The notes under the pieces were generated by a model. The model had not been told where the DNA came from. It was given only the letters and a program-made list of their open reading frames with translations, and made no database searches. Of a stretch of 64,000 bases of DNA, positions 1 to 10,829 are shown piece after piece. Position 1 is the first letter of the stretch, and every line of letters begins with the position of its first letter. Made by a program: the position numbers and the translations under genes. The stretch comes from Adenophora triphylla var. japonica (taxonomy: Eukaryota; Streptophyta; Magnoliopsida; Asterales; Campanulaceae): positions 418,501 through 482,500 of the forward strand of contig JAFEMH010000936.1 in NCBI GenBank assembly GCA_022495995.1, read 5' to 3'.

Positions 1-1
1 G

Positions 2-1432
2 GCAAGGCAGATTCTTCAAAGCTTCAGTTATTGGGAAGTGGTGCAGATCGATAGAGAGAAAAATGAAAGGGCCGACATGTTGAGCAAGGCTGCTTGCGAC
101 AAAATCGAAGAATTGCCCAAAAAGATTGTAGTGGAGTTTGTTGAAGAGCCGGCGTATGATAGGCCTCTGATAATGGAAGTCGAAATGGGTGGAAAAGATT
201 GGGTTAGCGAAATGAAGGATTATCTGGAAAGGGAAGAGTTGCCTAAAGAAGAAGACAAGGCAAGGATTGTTAAGAAAATGTCACCAAGATTTACGGTGCA
301 GGATGGGATTTTGTATCGCAAGTCTTTCTCGCGACCTTTGATGAGATGTGTGGAACCAGGCAAAGTTGACAATGTTTTATTTGAAGTGCATGAGGGCATT
401 TGTGGTGGCCATCCAGGAGCAAGAACTTTGGCCAATAAGATCATGTTTCATGGGTATTATTGGCCCACATTGAAGAAAGATGCGGAAGACTATGTGAGGA
501 GATGCGATCAATGCCAGCGACACGCAAATATTCCTAGGCAGCCTGCGACTGAACAGACACCAATTATAGCGGCTTGGCCTTTTGATATGTGGGGGATAGA
601 CCTTATAGGACCTTTCCCCAAGGCCAAAGGAGGAGCTCAGATGGTGGTGGTAGCTGTTGATTATTTCACTAAGTGGACAGAGGCAAGAGCATTAACCTCT
701 ACCACTGAAGACCAAATTATCAGATTTGTAACGGAAGAAATCCTGTGTCGTCATGGAATGCCGCGAGCAATCATTTCTGATCACGGGCCACAATTCAGGA
801 GGAAGTTTCATGGTTTTTGCGAGAATTTGAATATCAAACATTGGCAGTCCGCAGTCTATAGGCCGCAATGTAATGGACAAGTAGAAGCCGCCAACAAACA
901 AGTCCTGGAGATTTTGTGCAAGAACCTAGAGAAAAGAGGAGGGGCTTGGTTGGAGGAATTGTCTACGGCTCTGTGGTATGTCAGAACAACTGTGAAGGGA
1001 TCAACTGGAGAGACAGCTTTCGCGTTGACTGATGGTTCAGAAGCAATGGCTCCAGCTGAGATGGGTTTGCCAACTCATAGGGTGACTTATTATGATGAAG
1101 TGATAAACGGCGACAGAAGATGCTGCGAGCTGGATCTTAGTGATGAAAAGAGGCTAAGGGCAAGAATGAGAATGATCAATTATAAGCAGAGGATGAAGGC
1201 GCAGCACGACAAACGGGTGAATAAGAGGTCATTCAGCGTAGGGGATTGGGTGTTGAGAAGTCGCGACGTGAAAGGAGCAACAGCGGGATTTGCCAAGCTA
1301 GACCCAAAATGGGAAGGTCCCTTTCAGATTGCCAAGATTGTGCGAGAAGGGACTTATCATTTGAAGGAAGAAGGCGGCAAAGAGGTCCCAAATGCATGGA
1401 GTGTGGATCATTTAAAGAGGTATTATCATTGA
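2..1432 (+). CDS. Ty3/gypsy pol, 3' part (RNase H end + integrase), truncated by window edge
   Basis: This is the C-terminal part of a Ty3/gypsy polyprotein. Its frame is already open at base 2, so the true start lies outside the window; the GTG at 38 is not a start. The first residues fit the end of an RNase H domain (EKNERADMLSKAA). An integrase follows. Its zinc-binding H-H-C-C segment is visible (VHEG..GGHPG, then CDQCQRH). The catalytic core has the first Asp in WGIDLIGP, the second in ISDHGPQF and the Glu in NGQVEAANK. A chromodomain-less C-terminal tail ends at VDHLKRYYH. The reading frame is intact throughout. Integrase inserts the cDNA copy into the host genome. Together with the tandem repeat and antisense gene that follow, it suggests a Tat-lineage, Retand-like element. 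Family assignment is by motif only. Confidence 0.9.
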   Translation, partial: ARQILQSFSYWEVVQIDREKNERADMLSKAACDKIEELPKKIVVEFVEEPAYDRPLIMEVEMGGKDWVSEMKDYLEREELPKEEDKARIVKKMSPRFTVQDGILYRKSFSRPLMRCVEPGKVDNVLFEVHEGICGGHPGARTLANKIMFHGYYWPTLKKDAEDYVRRCDQCQRHANIPRQPATEQTPIIAAWPFDMWGIDLIGPFPKAKGGAQMVVVAVDYFTKWTEARALTSTTEDQIIRFVTEEILCRHGMPRAIISDHGPQFRRKFHGFCENLNIKHWQSAVYRPQCNGQVEAANKQVLEILCKNLEKRGGAWLEELSTALWYVRTTVKGSTGETAFALTDGSEAMAPAEMGLPTHRVTYYDEVINGDRRCCELDLSDEKRLRARMRMINYKQRMKAQHDKRVNKRSFSVGDWVLRSRDVKGATAGFAKLDPKWEGPFQIAKIVREGTYHLKEEGGKEVPNAWSVDHLKRYYH

Positions 1433-1937
1433 AGAAATAAGGATAATTTGTCCATTTGGAATTATTCTTATTAAAGTCTTTTCATAGTAATTTTGTGGAA
1501 TCTTTGAATTTTTCAATCATGAATGAAAGTCATATATGTCTTTTCATAGCAATTTTGTTGAATCTATGAATTTTTCAATCATGAATCTATGAATAGAAGA
1601 TATAAATGTTTTGGATATGGGTTGAATATGATGTGAATATAATGAAAGTATGAAATTTTATTACTCATATTTATCTTGTATGGATTGAATATTATGTCAT
1701 AACAATACGTGATTAGTCGCCAATAACATAGAAGTAAGTCTCTTAGAGTAAAGTTGCCTAAAGACAACTTCACTTTTTCGATGGGAATATATGTGTATGG
1801 TGGTATCTCGCCAAAGGTAAGAAGGTAAAGAGTTTTTGATAAATTTTATCAAAACAAATATTTGATGAATTATGGAAACAAGTGGATAAAGAAAAGAGGA
1901 AAGAAAGGTAAGCCGCGAAGTATTATGTGAAAGAAAA
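1433..1937 (+). other. Post-pol untranslated spacer of the Tat element
   Basis: This AT-rich, non-coding stretch follows the pol stop codon. A block of about 60 bp around 1480-1535 (TTTTTCAATCATGAATG) recurs imperfectly around 1545-1600. A second block at about 1748-1803, containing CTTCACTTTTTCGATGGGA, recurs at about 2430-2485, so copies of it flank the tandem array. I see no gene here. Confidence 0.6.
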
Positions 1938-2295
1938 GTCTACGGACTATGAAAGATGCGAGTCAGTCTACGGACTATAAAAATGAAAGTCTTCGGACTA
2001 TAAATAAGAAAGTCTAAGGACTATAAAAACGAGAAAGTGGCAGGACCGCTATAAAAATGAGAAAGTGACGGGACCGCTATAAAAACGAGAAAGTGGCGGG
2101 ACCACTATAAAAACGAGAAAGTGGCGGGACCACTATAAAAACGAGAAAGTGGCGGGACCACTATAAAAACGAGAAAGTGGCGGGACCACTATAAAACGAA
2201 AGAAACGAAAGGCGGGACCACTATAAAAACGAGAAAGTGGCGGGACCACTATAAAAACGAGAAAGTGGCGGGACCACTATAAAAACGAGAAAGTC
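1938..2295 (+). repeat. ~28-bp tandem array in the Tat element 3' region
   Basis: About nine to ten head-to-tail units of roughly 28 bp contain the core GAGAAAGTGGCGGGACCACT followed by ATAAAAAC. They are preceded from about 1938 by shorter, diverged units with the core GTCTACGGACTATAAAAA. Units near the centre are almost identical and one unit near 2190 is altered. Retand of Silene, a Tat-lineage element, is known for an amplified tandem repeat in its non-coding 3' region, so position and form fit that lineage. The function is unknown. Confidence 0.85.
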
Positions 2296-2718
2296 TGCAT
2301 AAAAGATATGAGGCAAAAAGAAGGAAATTATTCTAAGTAAGAAGGAAATTATTCTAAGTAAGAAGCAAGGATGGATCAAAATAGAGCCAAGGTTAGCGAC
2401 AAGTATGGGTCGCATAGTATGCGTTGTAAGTAAAGTCGCCTAAAGACGACTTCACTTTTTCGATGGGAGTATATGTATATGGTGTACCTGTCATGAAAAA
2501 GGAGAATTTTGATGAATTATCAAAACAAAGTGATAAGGGCGAGATATAAACGACGAAACAAGCAAAAGTAAGAAATAAAAGAGAAGGGGCAAGCACGAAG
2601 GCCGCAAATGTACATTGTTCAAAAGGCACGCAGGCCCAAATAAAGAAAGCAAATTGTTTCAGCCACCAAGGCAAATCACAAGAGTTAGTCAAAAGAAGCT
2701 AAGTATTAAAAAGTTAAA

Positions 2719-5675
2719 TTAAGTCGAGGCATTTGGATCGTCAGTTGATGCGGGTTGTTGAGTTGAGCTGGAAGTCGCAAGGGCTAAAGCTTTGGCATCG
2801 TCAAGGAGTTTATGTTTTTGTTCAAGTAAATCGCCCCACAAAGCAACGGCATTGGGATCTATGGCACAAGGAGGATTCCAGGGCGACTTACCCAATAACG
2901 CGTCTTCTTCAGCAAGATCAGCAAGTTCCTCGGGAGAATAAGGAACCAAGGGATGGCCGCGGCGACATTTCTCACTAAATATTGGCTCTGAACCCCAATG
3001 GGCAAGCCTTTCAATAGTAATGGCAGGGATCTCATGGACGTCGGCTGCTGCAGCTCGCATAACTTGGAGTGAAGTTTGATCGCCAATATCAACAATGTCG
3101 TCTTTTAATTTGGCTACATCTGCGTGAAGAGAAGTAATTTCCGCGACTTTCCCTGCAAGTTCTTCCTTCAACTTAGTAATCTCGCCTTGAAATAATTGAA
3201 TGTCAGCGGCATGAGTCTTCTTCAAAGTCTCATTCTCGCTAGCAAGTTTGGCAGTTTTCTCTTTAGCAGAATCAAGTTCAGTGGTAACAGTGGCGAGATC
3301 AGCTTTGGCGGCATTGAGATCGGTAAGAGTACGATCAAGTTGACTCTGGGAAGTAGTCAAGTCGGTCTTCAGCTTGTCCCGCTCTCCTTCCAGGTTGGTG
3401 ATCGTAGCATCCCGCCGAGTAACTCTGCCTTTGAGGGTATCTTTGTCGCGCCTCAGAATTTGGTTAGTGGCTTTCAAGTTAGCAGACTCATTATCAAGAC
3501 GAGTATTTTTCTCGCTGATACCCATGATGGAAGCTCCTAGCTGGGGAAAGGCAACAATGGAAAGTTACAGAAAGTAACAGAAAATAAAGTTAAGATTAGT
3601 CAAAGAAAGAAAGAATGATGTACCAATGAAAAGTAAAGCCCAGCTTGACAAGTGGCATGGTTGGGATCCATTTGGGTGACACGTTGAACTTGGAGCTGAT
3701 CACTAGCTCTAATCAAGGCTGAGCTACCCAACATGCATTCTTCCGCACTGCGAGTTTCCTCGATCAGGCCCTTCATGCGGGGAACTTTGGTGACTTCTTT
3801 ACTAAGTTCAAAAAGCCCTTCGAAGTCAAGGGGCTTAGAAAAATTTTCTTGAAGCCAGCTGGGAGGAGGAGGAGCAGTTAAAGTATTTGGGTCGCGAGGA
3901 GTGGGAGGAGAACTGGAAACATTTGTCAGATCGCATATTTCCATGTCGCGATTATGAGGAATTTCAGATTGGTTGGGCTCAACAACATTAGACTCCAGAA
4001 CGGGAGAATTGGACGGAACAGGATCAGAAGGAAGGATCTCAATATTTTCGGTCGCTGGGGCGATAGTGGTTGGAGGAAGGACATTTGGGGCGACATTGCT
4101 ATCAGTAGTTGTGGGGATAGAGATTGGCGGGAGATTAGCTTCATTTAATGGAGAGATTGAAACGGTGGCAGGATTTGGCGGTATGATTTCTTGAGAAGAT
4201 TGGGCGACCTTTGTTGAAACAGAAGCAATTCATTTCAGGCGCTTGGAACGAGTATCTGGATTAGTGGGTTTGGCGCGGGCCTTGGATGAGCTTTGGGACT
4301 TCTCCAAGGCTATCTCTTCTGCATCTTTGCCGTCGCAGGATATGGGCAATGGAAGGTTATCAGGAAGAGCGGCAAGAGCAGTGTCGTGAGCACTCGCAAG
4401 TCTTTTCCGCCTGTTATCAGTCTCAAGGTTGGCGGCTTGGCGACTTTCCATTGATTTCGCTCGATGATCTGGAAACAAAGAAAAAGGAAGTTAAGGGTTA
4501 GAAAAATGCCAATATAAATCAAATTTGAAAAAGAGCAAAGTTAAAGAAGGTACATACAAAGAACAGTATTCATGGCGGAACAGTTACGAGTACCCTTGCA
4601 TGACTGGCACTCATAAGCATACTTGTTTTCGGTGTGTCGCTCCCATCCGTCAAAGTAAACGTGGCTTATGGGAACTCGCGGTTGGACACGAGGTAGGTTG
4701 TCAACAATCCCCACTTGGTTGAGTAATCCTCTATCTCGTAAAATGCCTCTCCAAGAAATGAGAGGTTGGGGTGTGCCATCAGGAGAATTTTCAGGAAGAG
4801 CGACTAAGGCACGAATGGCGGCAATGAGGGCACCATCTCCAACAACGGACGCATCTTTGGATTCAATTTGAGGGTTTATAGGGTGAAGATCTGCGGGATG
4901 AGACCACCCCACGCGGGAAACAATAAAGAGGGGGTCATCCATCCAATCATGAACTTTTGTAGGAAGGGGAGTAAGAACCTTGGGACCTCTCTGGTATTGG
5001 AGGGAAAGGCGGGTTTCTACCACCTCATCTTCAAGTTGGCTAGTTTGTTTGTAGCCTTTGAATAAAGTGAGTAAGGAAGTAATAGAGGGTTCTTTGCGAA
5101 GAGAGCGACAAATGACAATGAAGGCGGTAATAATTCTAAGAGCATTGGGATGAATCTCGGTGATCAGGGCTTGGGCTTTGAACAAAATTTCACAAAGGAA
5201 GGGGTCTAGAGGAATTCTAAGTCCTGCTTTAAGTTGGGAAGGGAAAACTACTATCCCATCCCACATTTCTCTTAAATGGGCAAGAGATGTGTCGCCTTGA
5301 CATTCAGAAATTTGGTAAATTGAACTATCTATATGGTATAGTCTGTGCCAATCTGTAATGGGGTTGGGGATGAGGGAACTTTTGTCTGGTGCAAGTGAAG
5401 ATCCCGCCTCAGCATGGGCCTTCAGTCAAGCGGAGATTTTGAACCCTGGTGGAAGAGGGGTTGCTGGAGGTCGCCGCGGGAGAATAAGTCGCTTGATCAG
5501 TCATCTCGCGGGAATCACTGGAAGAATAAGAAGAAAGGACTGATTTATAATGCATCCTACCTTTGGAAAAAGGATCAGCGACACAATGGGATTCAGATGA
5601 GTCGCTTAAATTGGGTTCATACTTGTCCTTGATAAATCGTACTAATTATGTATGCGAAGTAAAAATACGGGACAT
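2719..5675 (-). pseudogene. Antisense multi-exon gene of the Tat element (gypsy-type transposon domain + coiled coil), broken
   Basis: This gene runs opposite to pol, between pol and the 3' LTR. A likely start ATG is at 5675-5673, after a TTCAG acceptor; the frame is also open upstream to about 5840. The conserved block (5266 to about 4900) has FPSQLKAGLRIPLDPF, HPNALRII and FIVICR, and resembles the Putative gypsy type transposon family (Pfam 04195). Intron 1 is 4557-4469 (GT..AG, phase 1) and intron 2 is about 3617-3542 (GT..AG, phase 0); both keep the frame. The last exon (3541-2719) encodes a heptad-rich coiled coil of about 150 residues and a tail ending in DDPNAST. Three defects are visible: an in-frame TAA at 5646-5648, a frameshift near 5424, and an in-frame TGA at 4230-4232. 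Tat elements are known to carry such extra antisense ORFs of unknown role. Confidence 0.7.
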
Positions 5676-6284
5676 AGGGGCTGAAGGTGAAAGAAAGAAG
5701 CGGCCTTGGATTTCCAGAGAGTCGATTATCGAAGGATCCACCCAATTCTCAACAAGTAGCCTGATTATGTCGGCCTTGGGCAATCTCGCCCAAGTGGTTC
5801 GCAGGCGTCTATATAAGCCGCCTGAAACCTGGCATATACCGTACCTAACCCGCCTAGCACAATTTTTATACCTTTAGTTTGGGAAAAATTTTATGGGGCA
5901 AAAGGAATAACAAGACTCAAGCAATTAGAAGAAAAGGGAAAATCAAGAAACAAGGGTTTAAGGAATGTGAAGGGTTTTTGGAAAGTTACCTGATGAAGAG
6001 GAAAATCTTGGTCGGAAAGTATGAAGAGTCACCGGAAAAGATGAACAGGCGCCGGAAATAAAGGTCTAAGCTTGAAGATCGAAGAATGATACTCCAAATC
6101 AACTCCAAAATAGCCCAAGATGAACGGAATCGTACTCAAGAAATGATTTCAAGGAAATAAATGGTAAGGAAACGGTGAAAATTGAGGAAGAATCGTCGGA
6201 ATCAAGACTAGGGTTGGCCGGAATTTGGGAGAGTTTGAGCAAGAACTGAGGAGAGTAAAAAGAGAAAATGGAAAGTAATTCGAG

Positions 6285-6292
6285 TATTTATA
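6285..6292 (-). promoter_or_regulatory. Putative TATA box of the antisense gene
   Basis: TATAAATA is read on the minus strand, about 600 bp upstream of the antisense gene. It is followed by a pyrimidine-rich leader and a possible 5'-UTR intron donor (CAG followed by GTAACT) near 5990. An equivalent TATAAATA sits at the same relative place in the second Tat-like remnant at 15758-15765, which strengthens the call. Confidence 0.5.
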
Positions 6293-6553
6293 TGAGAGAA
6301 GGTTTGATGGAACGGATTGATGTGACGTTTGGGGTACAAATTTTAAATTTCCCCCTCATAATTTGGCACGATTCTCAAATGACGGCTCATTAAAATTTTA
6401 AGGGTTTACCAGGAAGGGGACACATGTATGGATGGTGATTTACAATGATCTAGCTTCTTAAAGAAGGATCTATATATCGCAGAGTGGGAAAGCGTTGAAC
6501 ATCAAGTTTTTGGCGAGACCATAAATGAATCTCGCCATAAACTTAGGGGCTTC

Positions 6554-7280
6554 TGATGCTGCCCTAAAATAATGGATGGGCCTGATCCAAGTCCAAGGGC
6601 GAGAAAGTAGAAAGTAGGCCCAAAATGAGATGAAACCCAAGAATAAGACGAATGTAGAGGTGGCCCAAGGTGGATCATAAGAAAGCGAGATAGGAAAGTA
6701 TCTCGCTAAGAGTTAATTTTACGGGGGAAGATCAAGGCAGTAATAGCGAGACATTATGAGGCAAACCGGCGAGATAACGATTAAGATGAAAGGCGAGATA
6801 TTATGGTAAGGCGATACGAGTCGTAGTTAACCTAATCCGGCGAGAGATGGATCCCAATTGATGTTATTCACCAGAGGCGACATATAAATATCTATGAAGT
6901 GGGACCCATTAAACGGTTATGCATTGGGATCGGTGATCACGTGTTAAGAGTTTGCTTTTATAAAGGACCAATGGGATGATGCCACGTATAAGGAGGCACG
7001 GATCATGAGGAGGTCACATGCAAGGCACGAGAGAAGGGGTATAAATATGAGAGAAGGGCTTCATTCAGAGGTACGTTCATTAACACACACAAACACCTTT
7101 CCTACTGTTGATTTCCCCTCTCTCAAGCAAACACTTATCCTCACGCCGGAGGGGCTTACGCCGGAGCCGCCCCCAGCTTAGTTAACGTTTGATTGTGTGC
7201 AGTGGCGAGAAGAAGGAACCAGAGATATCCCCGATTGACTACAACGGTCGTGTTGCTGTTTGAGGAAGTTCCTGGCAACA
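6554..7280 (+). repeat. 3' LTR of the Tat element
   Basis: A purine-rich tract (TTAGGGGC) ends just before TGATGCTGCC, which is taken as the LTR start. The LTR is closed by TGGCAACA near 7280. A plus-strand TATAAATA at 7040-7047 precedes the transcribed part. The segment CTCACGCCGGAGG..CGCCGGAGCC near 7141 is shared with the second LTR near 16590. Length is about 727 bp. The target duplication cannot be checked because the 5' LTR lies outside the window, and both ends are inferred. Confidence 0.6.
7040..7047 (+). promoter_or_regulatory. LTR TATA box
   Basis: TATAAATA lies within the 3' LTR, about 240 bp before its inferred end. This is the expected position for the U3 core promoter of a plant LTR retrotransposon. 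The second Tat-like LTR has the same octamer at 16485-16492. Confidence 0.55.
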
Positions 7281-7980
7281 TCAAGACACATAAGAAAGAA
7301 ATATTTTGCTGATAGTAACAGCAAGTCAGCGGGAAAAACAGTACTTCTACTACTACTCTGGAAAAGGAAAAACACAGAATGAGAAAGATAGATTGTTGCA
7401 CATGTAGAGAACTGAAATTTGATACATAGACAATATAACCACCCTCTGTCTTATTTAGTGTACATTATTTGAGTACTTTATCACAATAAACTTACCTAGG
7501 AGTACTTTGGTAACGCATTTAAAGGAAAAACAAATATCATACTATCAAAGAGATAACAAGTTGCCATTAAACTCTTAACACTCACATTGTACTCAATCAA
7601 TTATCTTTAAACGTTAAAGAAAGGCAGAATTAACATCGGCTATCCAATATCAATAAATTACAGTAGATATGTACCATAACCTTAAATACTACTCCCTCAC
7701 TAACTAAATGAATGCCACTTTTTTCAAAAAAAAAAAAAAAAGTCAATAAATGAATGTCCATTATTTTTTTGTGAAGTTACTAATCACTTGTCAATTCATC
7801 ATCCTCTGATTTTCACTTATAATTATAATGTCATATGGTAGTATAATTGAAAATATTAAGTAAGCATGCAATAAAATTGCGTATAAGTCAATTTTCTAGA
7901 ATTTCCACCAAAGTCAAAAATGGACCTTCATTTAGGGAGGGAGGGAGGGAGGGAGTGAATGAGAGAAGTAGAATACTCAC
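7281..7980. other. AT-rich non-coding stretch between the LTR and RanBP1 exon 3
   Basis: No coding signal is recognisable. It should be the remaining part of RanBP1 intron 3. I looked on the minus strand for the next RanBP1 exon, expected to resume the RanBD after ...FPSIE, and did not find it. A GGGA microsatellite occupies about 7934-7956 and an A-rich run lies at 7726-7741. Confidence 0.5.
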
Positions 7981-8637
7981 TCTCAATCGAAGGAAAGCGA
8001 ATACAAAACATCTCCTCTTTCAACTCCCCATCTGCATAATCAGTTGCATGCCAAACACATGACTTTTCGTTCCCTGCATGTTCTTGTACCGAAATGGCTG
8101 GCCTGACTGAACTCAATAACAAATCATCATAATCAGTATATATAGACAATTCTGCATTTTCATATACATAAAAATCAAGAGTGTTGTCAGATTACAAAAA
8201 TGGTTGGCGCAGATCTTAAGAGTCTTGGACTGCCTCATAACAAGCCTGACCTTTTTAGTTTCCTTATGCTTGAGAAGCTTAACAGTACCAACACCTCTCT
8301 CTTTCCATTGATTCCCCTCCTTATCAAATCTATACAACTTTGCTCTCCTAACAATTTACAATTAAGAAATCACACACATAAATTCCAACTTGTTTGGGGA
8401 TAATTTTCCATTTCATATGCTAAGAATGAATGGAATTAAAATTCTTAGATTTTCAGATAAAGATACGTACAAATCGATAAGGGCATCCTCCTCTTCTTCG
8501 CCAGTAGAAAAGGCAACCTCTTGTAGTTTGACAATGGGGGCGACTTGTGCTCCGGTGTCTACATCTTCGGCTGCGGCGGTCTCTGGCGCTTCTTCCTCTT
8601 CAGCTTCTCTTTTCACTGGCTCCGTTGGACTCGCCAT
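7981..8637 (-). CDS. RANBP1: Ran-binding protein 1, exons 1-3 (3' part missing)
   Basis: Three exons with frame-compatible splice sites encode the N-terminal part of a plant RanBP1: exon 1 8637-8471, exon 2 8347-8196, exon 3 8106-7981. Donors are GTACGT, GTAATC and GTGAGT, and each acceptor is AG. The ATG lies in ACCATGG-like context. The protein starts [15 protein letters not shown], has the acidic stretch common in the family, then the Ran-binding domain with [31 protein letters not shown] and [16 protein letters not shown]. RanBP1 binds Ran-GTP and assists RanGAP in nuclear transport and mitosis. The last exon or exons, completing the RanBD, are absent between exon 3 and the Tat LTR. The gene is therefore either interrupted by the retroelement within an intron, with the 3' exon beyond the left edge, or truncated. 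About 148 codons are present. Confidence 0.85.
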
Positions 8638-8655
8638 GGTTATGCACAGAGTACT

Positions 8656-8700
8656 CTGTGTGTGTGTGTGTGAGAGAGCGAGAGAGAGAGAGAGAAGAAG
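8656..8700. repeat. (GT)n(GA)n microsatellite in the RanBP1 leader
   Basis: A run of GT dinucleotides passes into GA dinucleotides directly upstream of the RanBP1 ATG. On the coding strand it is a TC/AC tract in the presumed 5' UTR, a common place for such tracts in plant housekeeping genes. Confidence 0.8.
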
Positions 8701-9111
8701 GGAGTCAGAGAGGAGAAGAGAAGCAGAAGGAGAAGGAGACAGAGAAGGGGAGGGAGCTTACCGGAACCTAGCTGGAATTGATGGAGACCTAGAAATTGAT
8801 CGATTTTGGGTGAAGTACGGTGGTGATGGAGATGGCTGGGGAGGGAACTCGTCGATTTTGGGCATAGATTTAGCATGGGGAAGTCGTACGGATGGAGGCG
8901 AGAGGCTGCTACTGCTATGTCGCCGGAACAGGAAGCGAACGATGTGCCGGAACAGGAAGCGGACGTCCATGGCATTGATGATCGCAAGAGGGAAGGGGGC
9001 TAGGGATTTGTGTTTGATGGTTTGGGGAAGATCTGGACTCAAAACCAAAAAAATAACTTACGAAGAAGAGTTTAGTACCACAGCGCTTCTGTTAAGCGAT
9101 ATGCTAGCTCT

Positions 9112-9290
9112 CACTAAAATAGCGTTTTCCTAATATGCGCTATGCTAATTAATTTTTTTTTGTGTTTTTATTTTTTTTCCTTGTTTATTAAATTTAAAGA
9201 TGTGATGCGCTATGTAAGTTTGCACCTTAGATAGCGCTCTTAAAAAGCGCTATCTAAGGTGCGTTTCCTAAAATCCAATCTGTACTAGTG
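9112..9290 (-). mobile_element. CACTA (En/Spm-type) transposon terminus
   Basis: Read on the minus strand, the sequence at 9290 begins CACTAGTACAGATTGG. A 17-bp perfect inverted repeat follows (arms 9222-9238 and 9246-9262, GCACCTTAGATAGCGCT). Further GCGCTAT motifs lie inward to about 9100. A terminal CACTA followed by a hairpin and repeated subterminal motifs is the usual architecture of plant CACTA elements. The other terminus was not located. The element would extend leftwards and could include the RanBP1 exons. Confidence 0.6.
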
Positions 9291-9559
9291 ATTCCAGGCA
9301 TGAGGTCAAACGAGGAAGAAAAGAAATGAAAAAGTGAACCCTTTTGGGTCTCCTAATGATAATCAAAACATAAATTTTCAAGTTGACTAATTATTAAACC
9401 AAATACGGAAGTCATGTACAACAAGAAGAGGGTCAATATTTGTGAGGGCCAAGACCTAACACACTACTTAAAAAAACACTATTATTTTCATCATATTTCT
9501 AAATGAATGTACAAATTTTATTTTAAATAACATTCTGAATATAAGTACTTTTTCTATAA
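9291..9559 (+). repeat. Repeat copy A (shared with 44.7 and 48.4 kb)
   Basis: This segment of about 270 bp begins CCAGGCATGAGGTCAAACG and is nearly identical to parts of the repeats at about 44711 (B) and 48450 (C). It stops exactly where the Helitron terminus begins and starts directly at the CACTA end, so both boundaries appear to be cut by transposons. In B it lies about 400 bp downstream of the cis-prenyltransferase gene. Confidence 0.85.
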
Positions 9560-10515
9560 CTAGTTAGTAACCCGTCGATACTCGACGGGATATAAGTATA
9601 CTTATCTATAAAGCATATAAAATTACTCTCCCATTTCAAACTACAAAAGTTTTCATTTTTGTCGTTCCATTAGAAGTTATGGCTCAATAAATAGTAAATT
9701 TTTAATATTTCTTTATTCAACCTACCCACACACGCACACTCACACTTAACAGTTAGTGGTCAACTTGTAACATTTTTGAAATGTTATATCTTATTATACT
9801 CTCAATTTCTATCCAATTTACTTTACTTTTTCAATTATAATATATGTTTACTTAATTTTTGTATCAATTAATAAAATCTAATTCGACAAAGAATGATAAA
9901 GATAGTAAGTTGTAATTTAGAAGAGTGGACCACATTATCATATATCATTGAATGATTACAATGTAAAAACTTTAAATGAGTCAGATTTTAAGATAACAAT
10001 TATGCATCTATTCCATGGTTGTTTGTATATGTAAAATATTAGTTAATAAAATGTCTTCAAGCTTGAGGTTCCACCTTAAAACCAATTGGTGCTAAAAAAA
10101 AGTGGATCAGGATCTTTATATGTTACAGACAAGATTTGTCAGAGCAATTGGGCTTGCACGTGTAATGGACCTGCTCTAATACCATCTTCAAGTCTGAGTA
10201 TTATACTCTGCTATTATTTATTTTTATATATATTCTCTCCATTAGTTACTAAAATACAGTTGCATTCGACAAAGTCAATGTACATACTAAACATACTTAA
10301 AAGTCTGAGGCTTATAACATTGACTTATTAATCGGGTGGCGCGGAGCAACACTGTGGGCCGTTGGGTCTGCACGTATAACATGTCTGCTCTGATATCATT
10401 TTAAAGTCTGAGGTTCCACCTTAAAATCAATTGGTTCTAAGAGAAGTGGTCCAGAATCTTTATATGTTAAAAGGTTCGTCAATTTTTGATACATGATAAT
10501 GTCTCTAACAAAATA

Positions 10516-10770
10516 CTCCCTCTGTCCCATATTAGTGTGGACCAAAAATTGTGGCACAAGAATTAAGGAAAAGTAAGAGAGAGAAATAGGTGGAGGAGGT
10601 GTTTGTGAGTATGAAAGATTAAATAGGAGAGAGAATGAGTGGGAGGAATAGTAAATTGATTGGTGTTGTGAGTGTAAAAGTAAAGTAGGAGGGAGAATGA
10701 GTGGGTGGAATAGTAAAGATTCTTTGCCATTTTTGGCAGTCCACACTAATCTGGGACGGACCAAAAGGGA
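10516..10770. mobile_element. Stowaway-like MITE inside the Helitron
   Basis: The left terminus CTCCCTCTGTCCCATATTAG is preceded by TA. The right end is an inverted relative (CACACTAATCTGGGACGGAC). The interior is GAGA-rich like the other MITEs of this window. The right boundary is approximate because the terminal GAGGGAG is replaced by CAAAAGGGA. Confidence 0.6.
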
Positions 10771-10829
10771 TTTGTGTTTTACTTTCGTTGCTATTATGGA
10801 ATATTTGTTGGCTACTCTCAATCTATTTC

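Noticed and set aside
8640..9133. Long open frames on both strands upstream of RanBP1
   Set aside because: They cover the microsatellite and leader of RanBP1; composition is repeat-driven and no conserved domain is seen.
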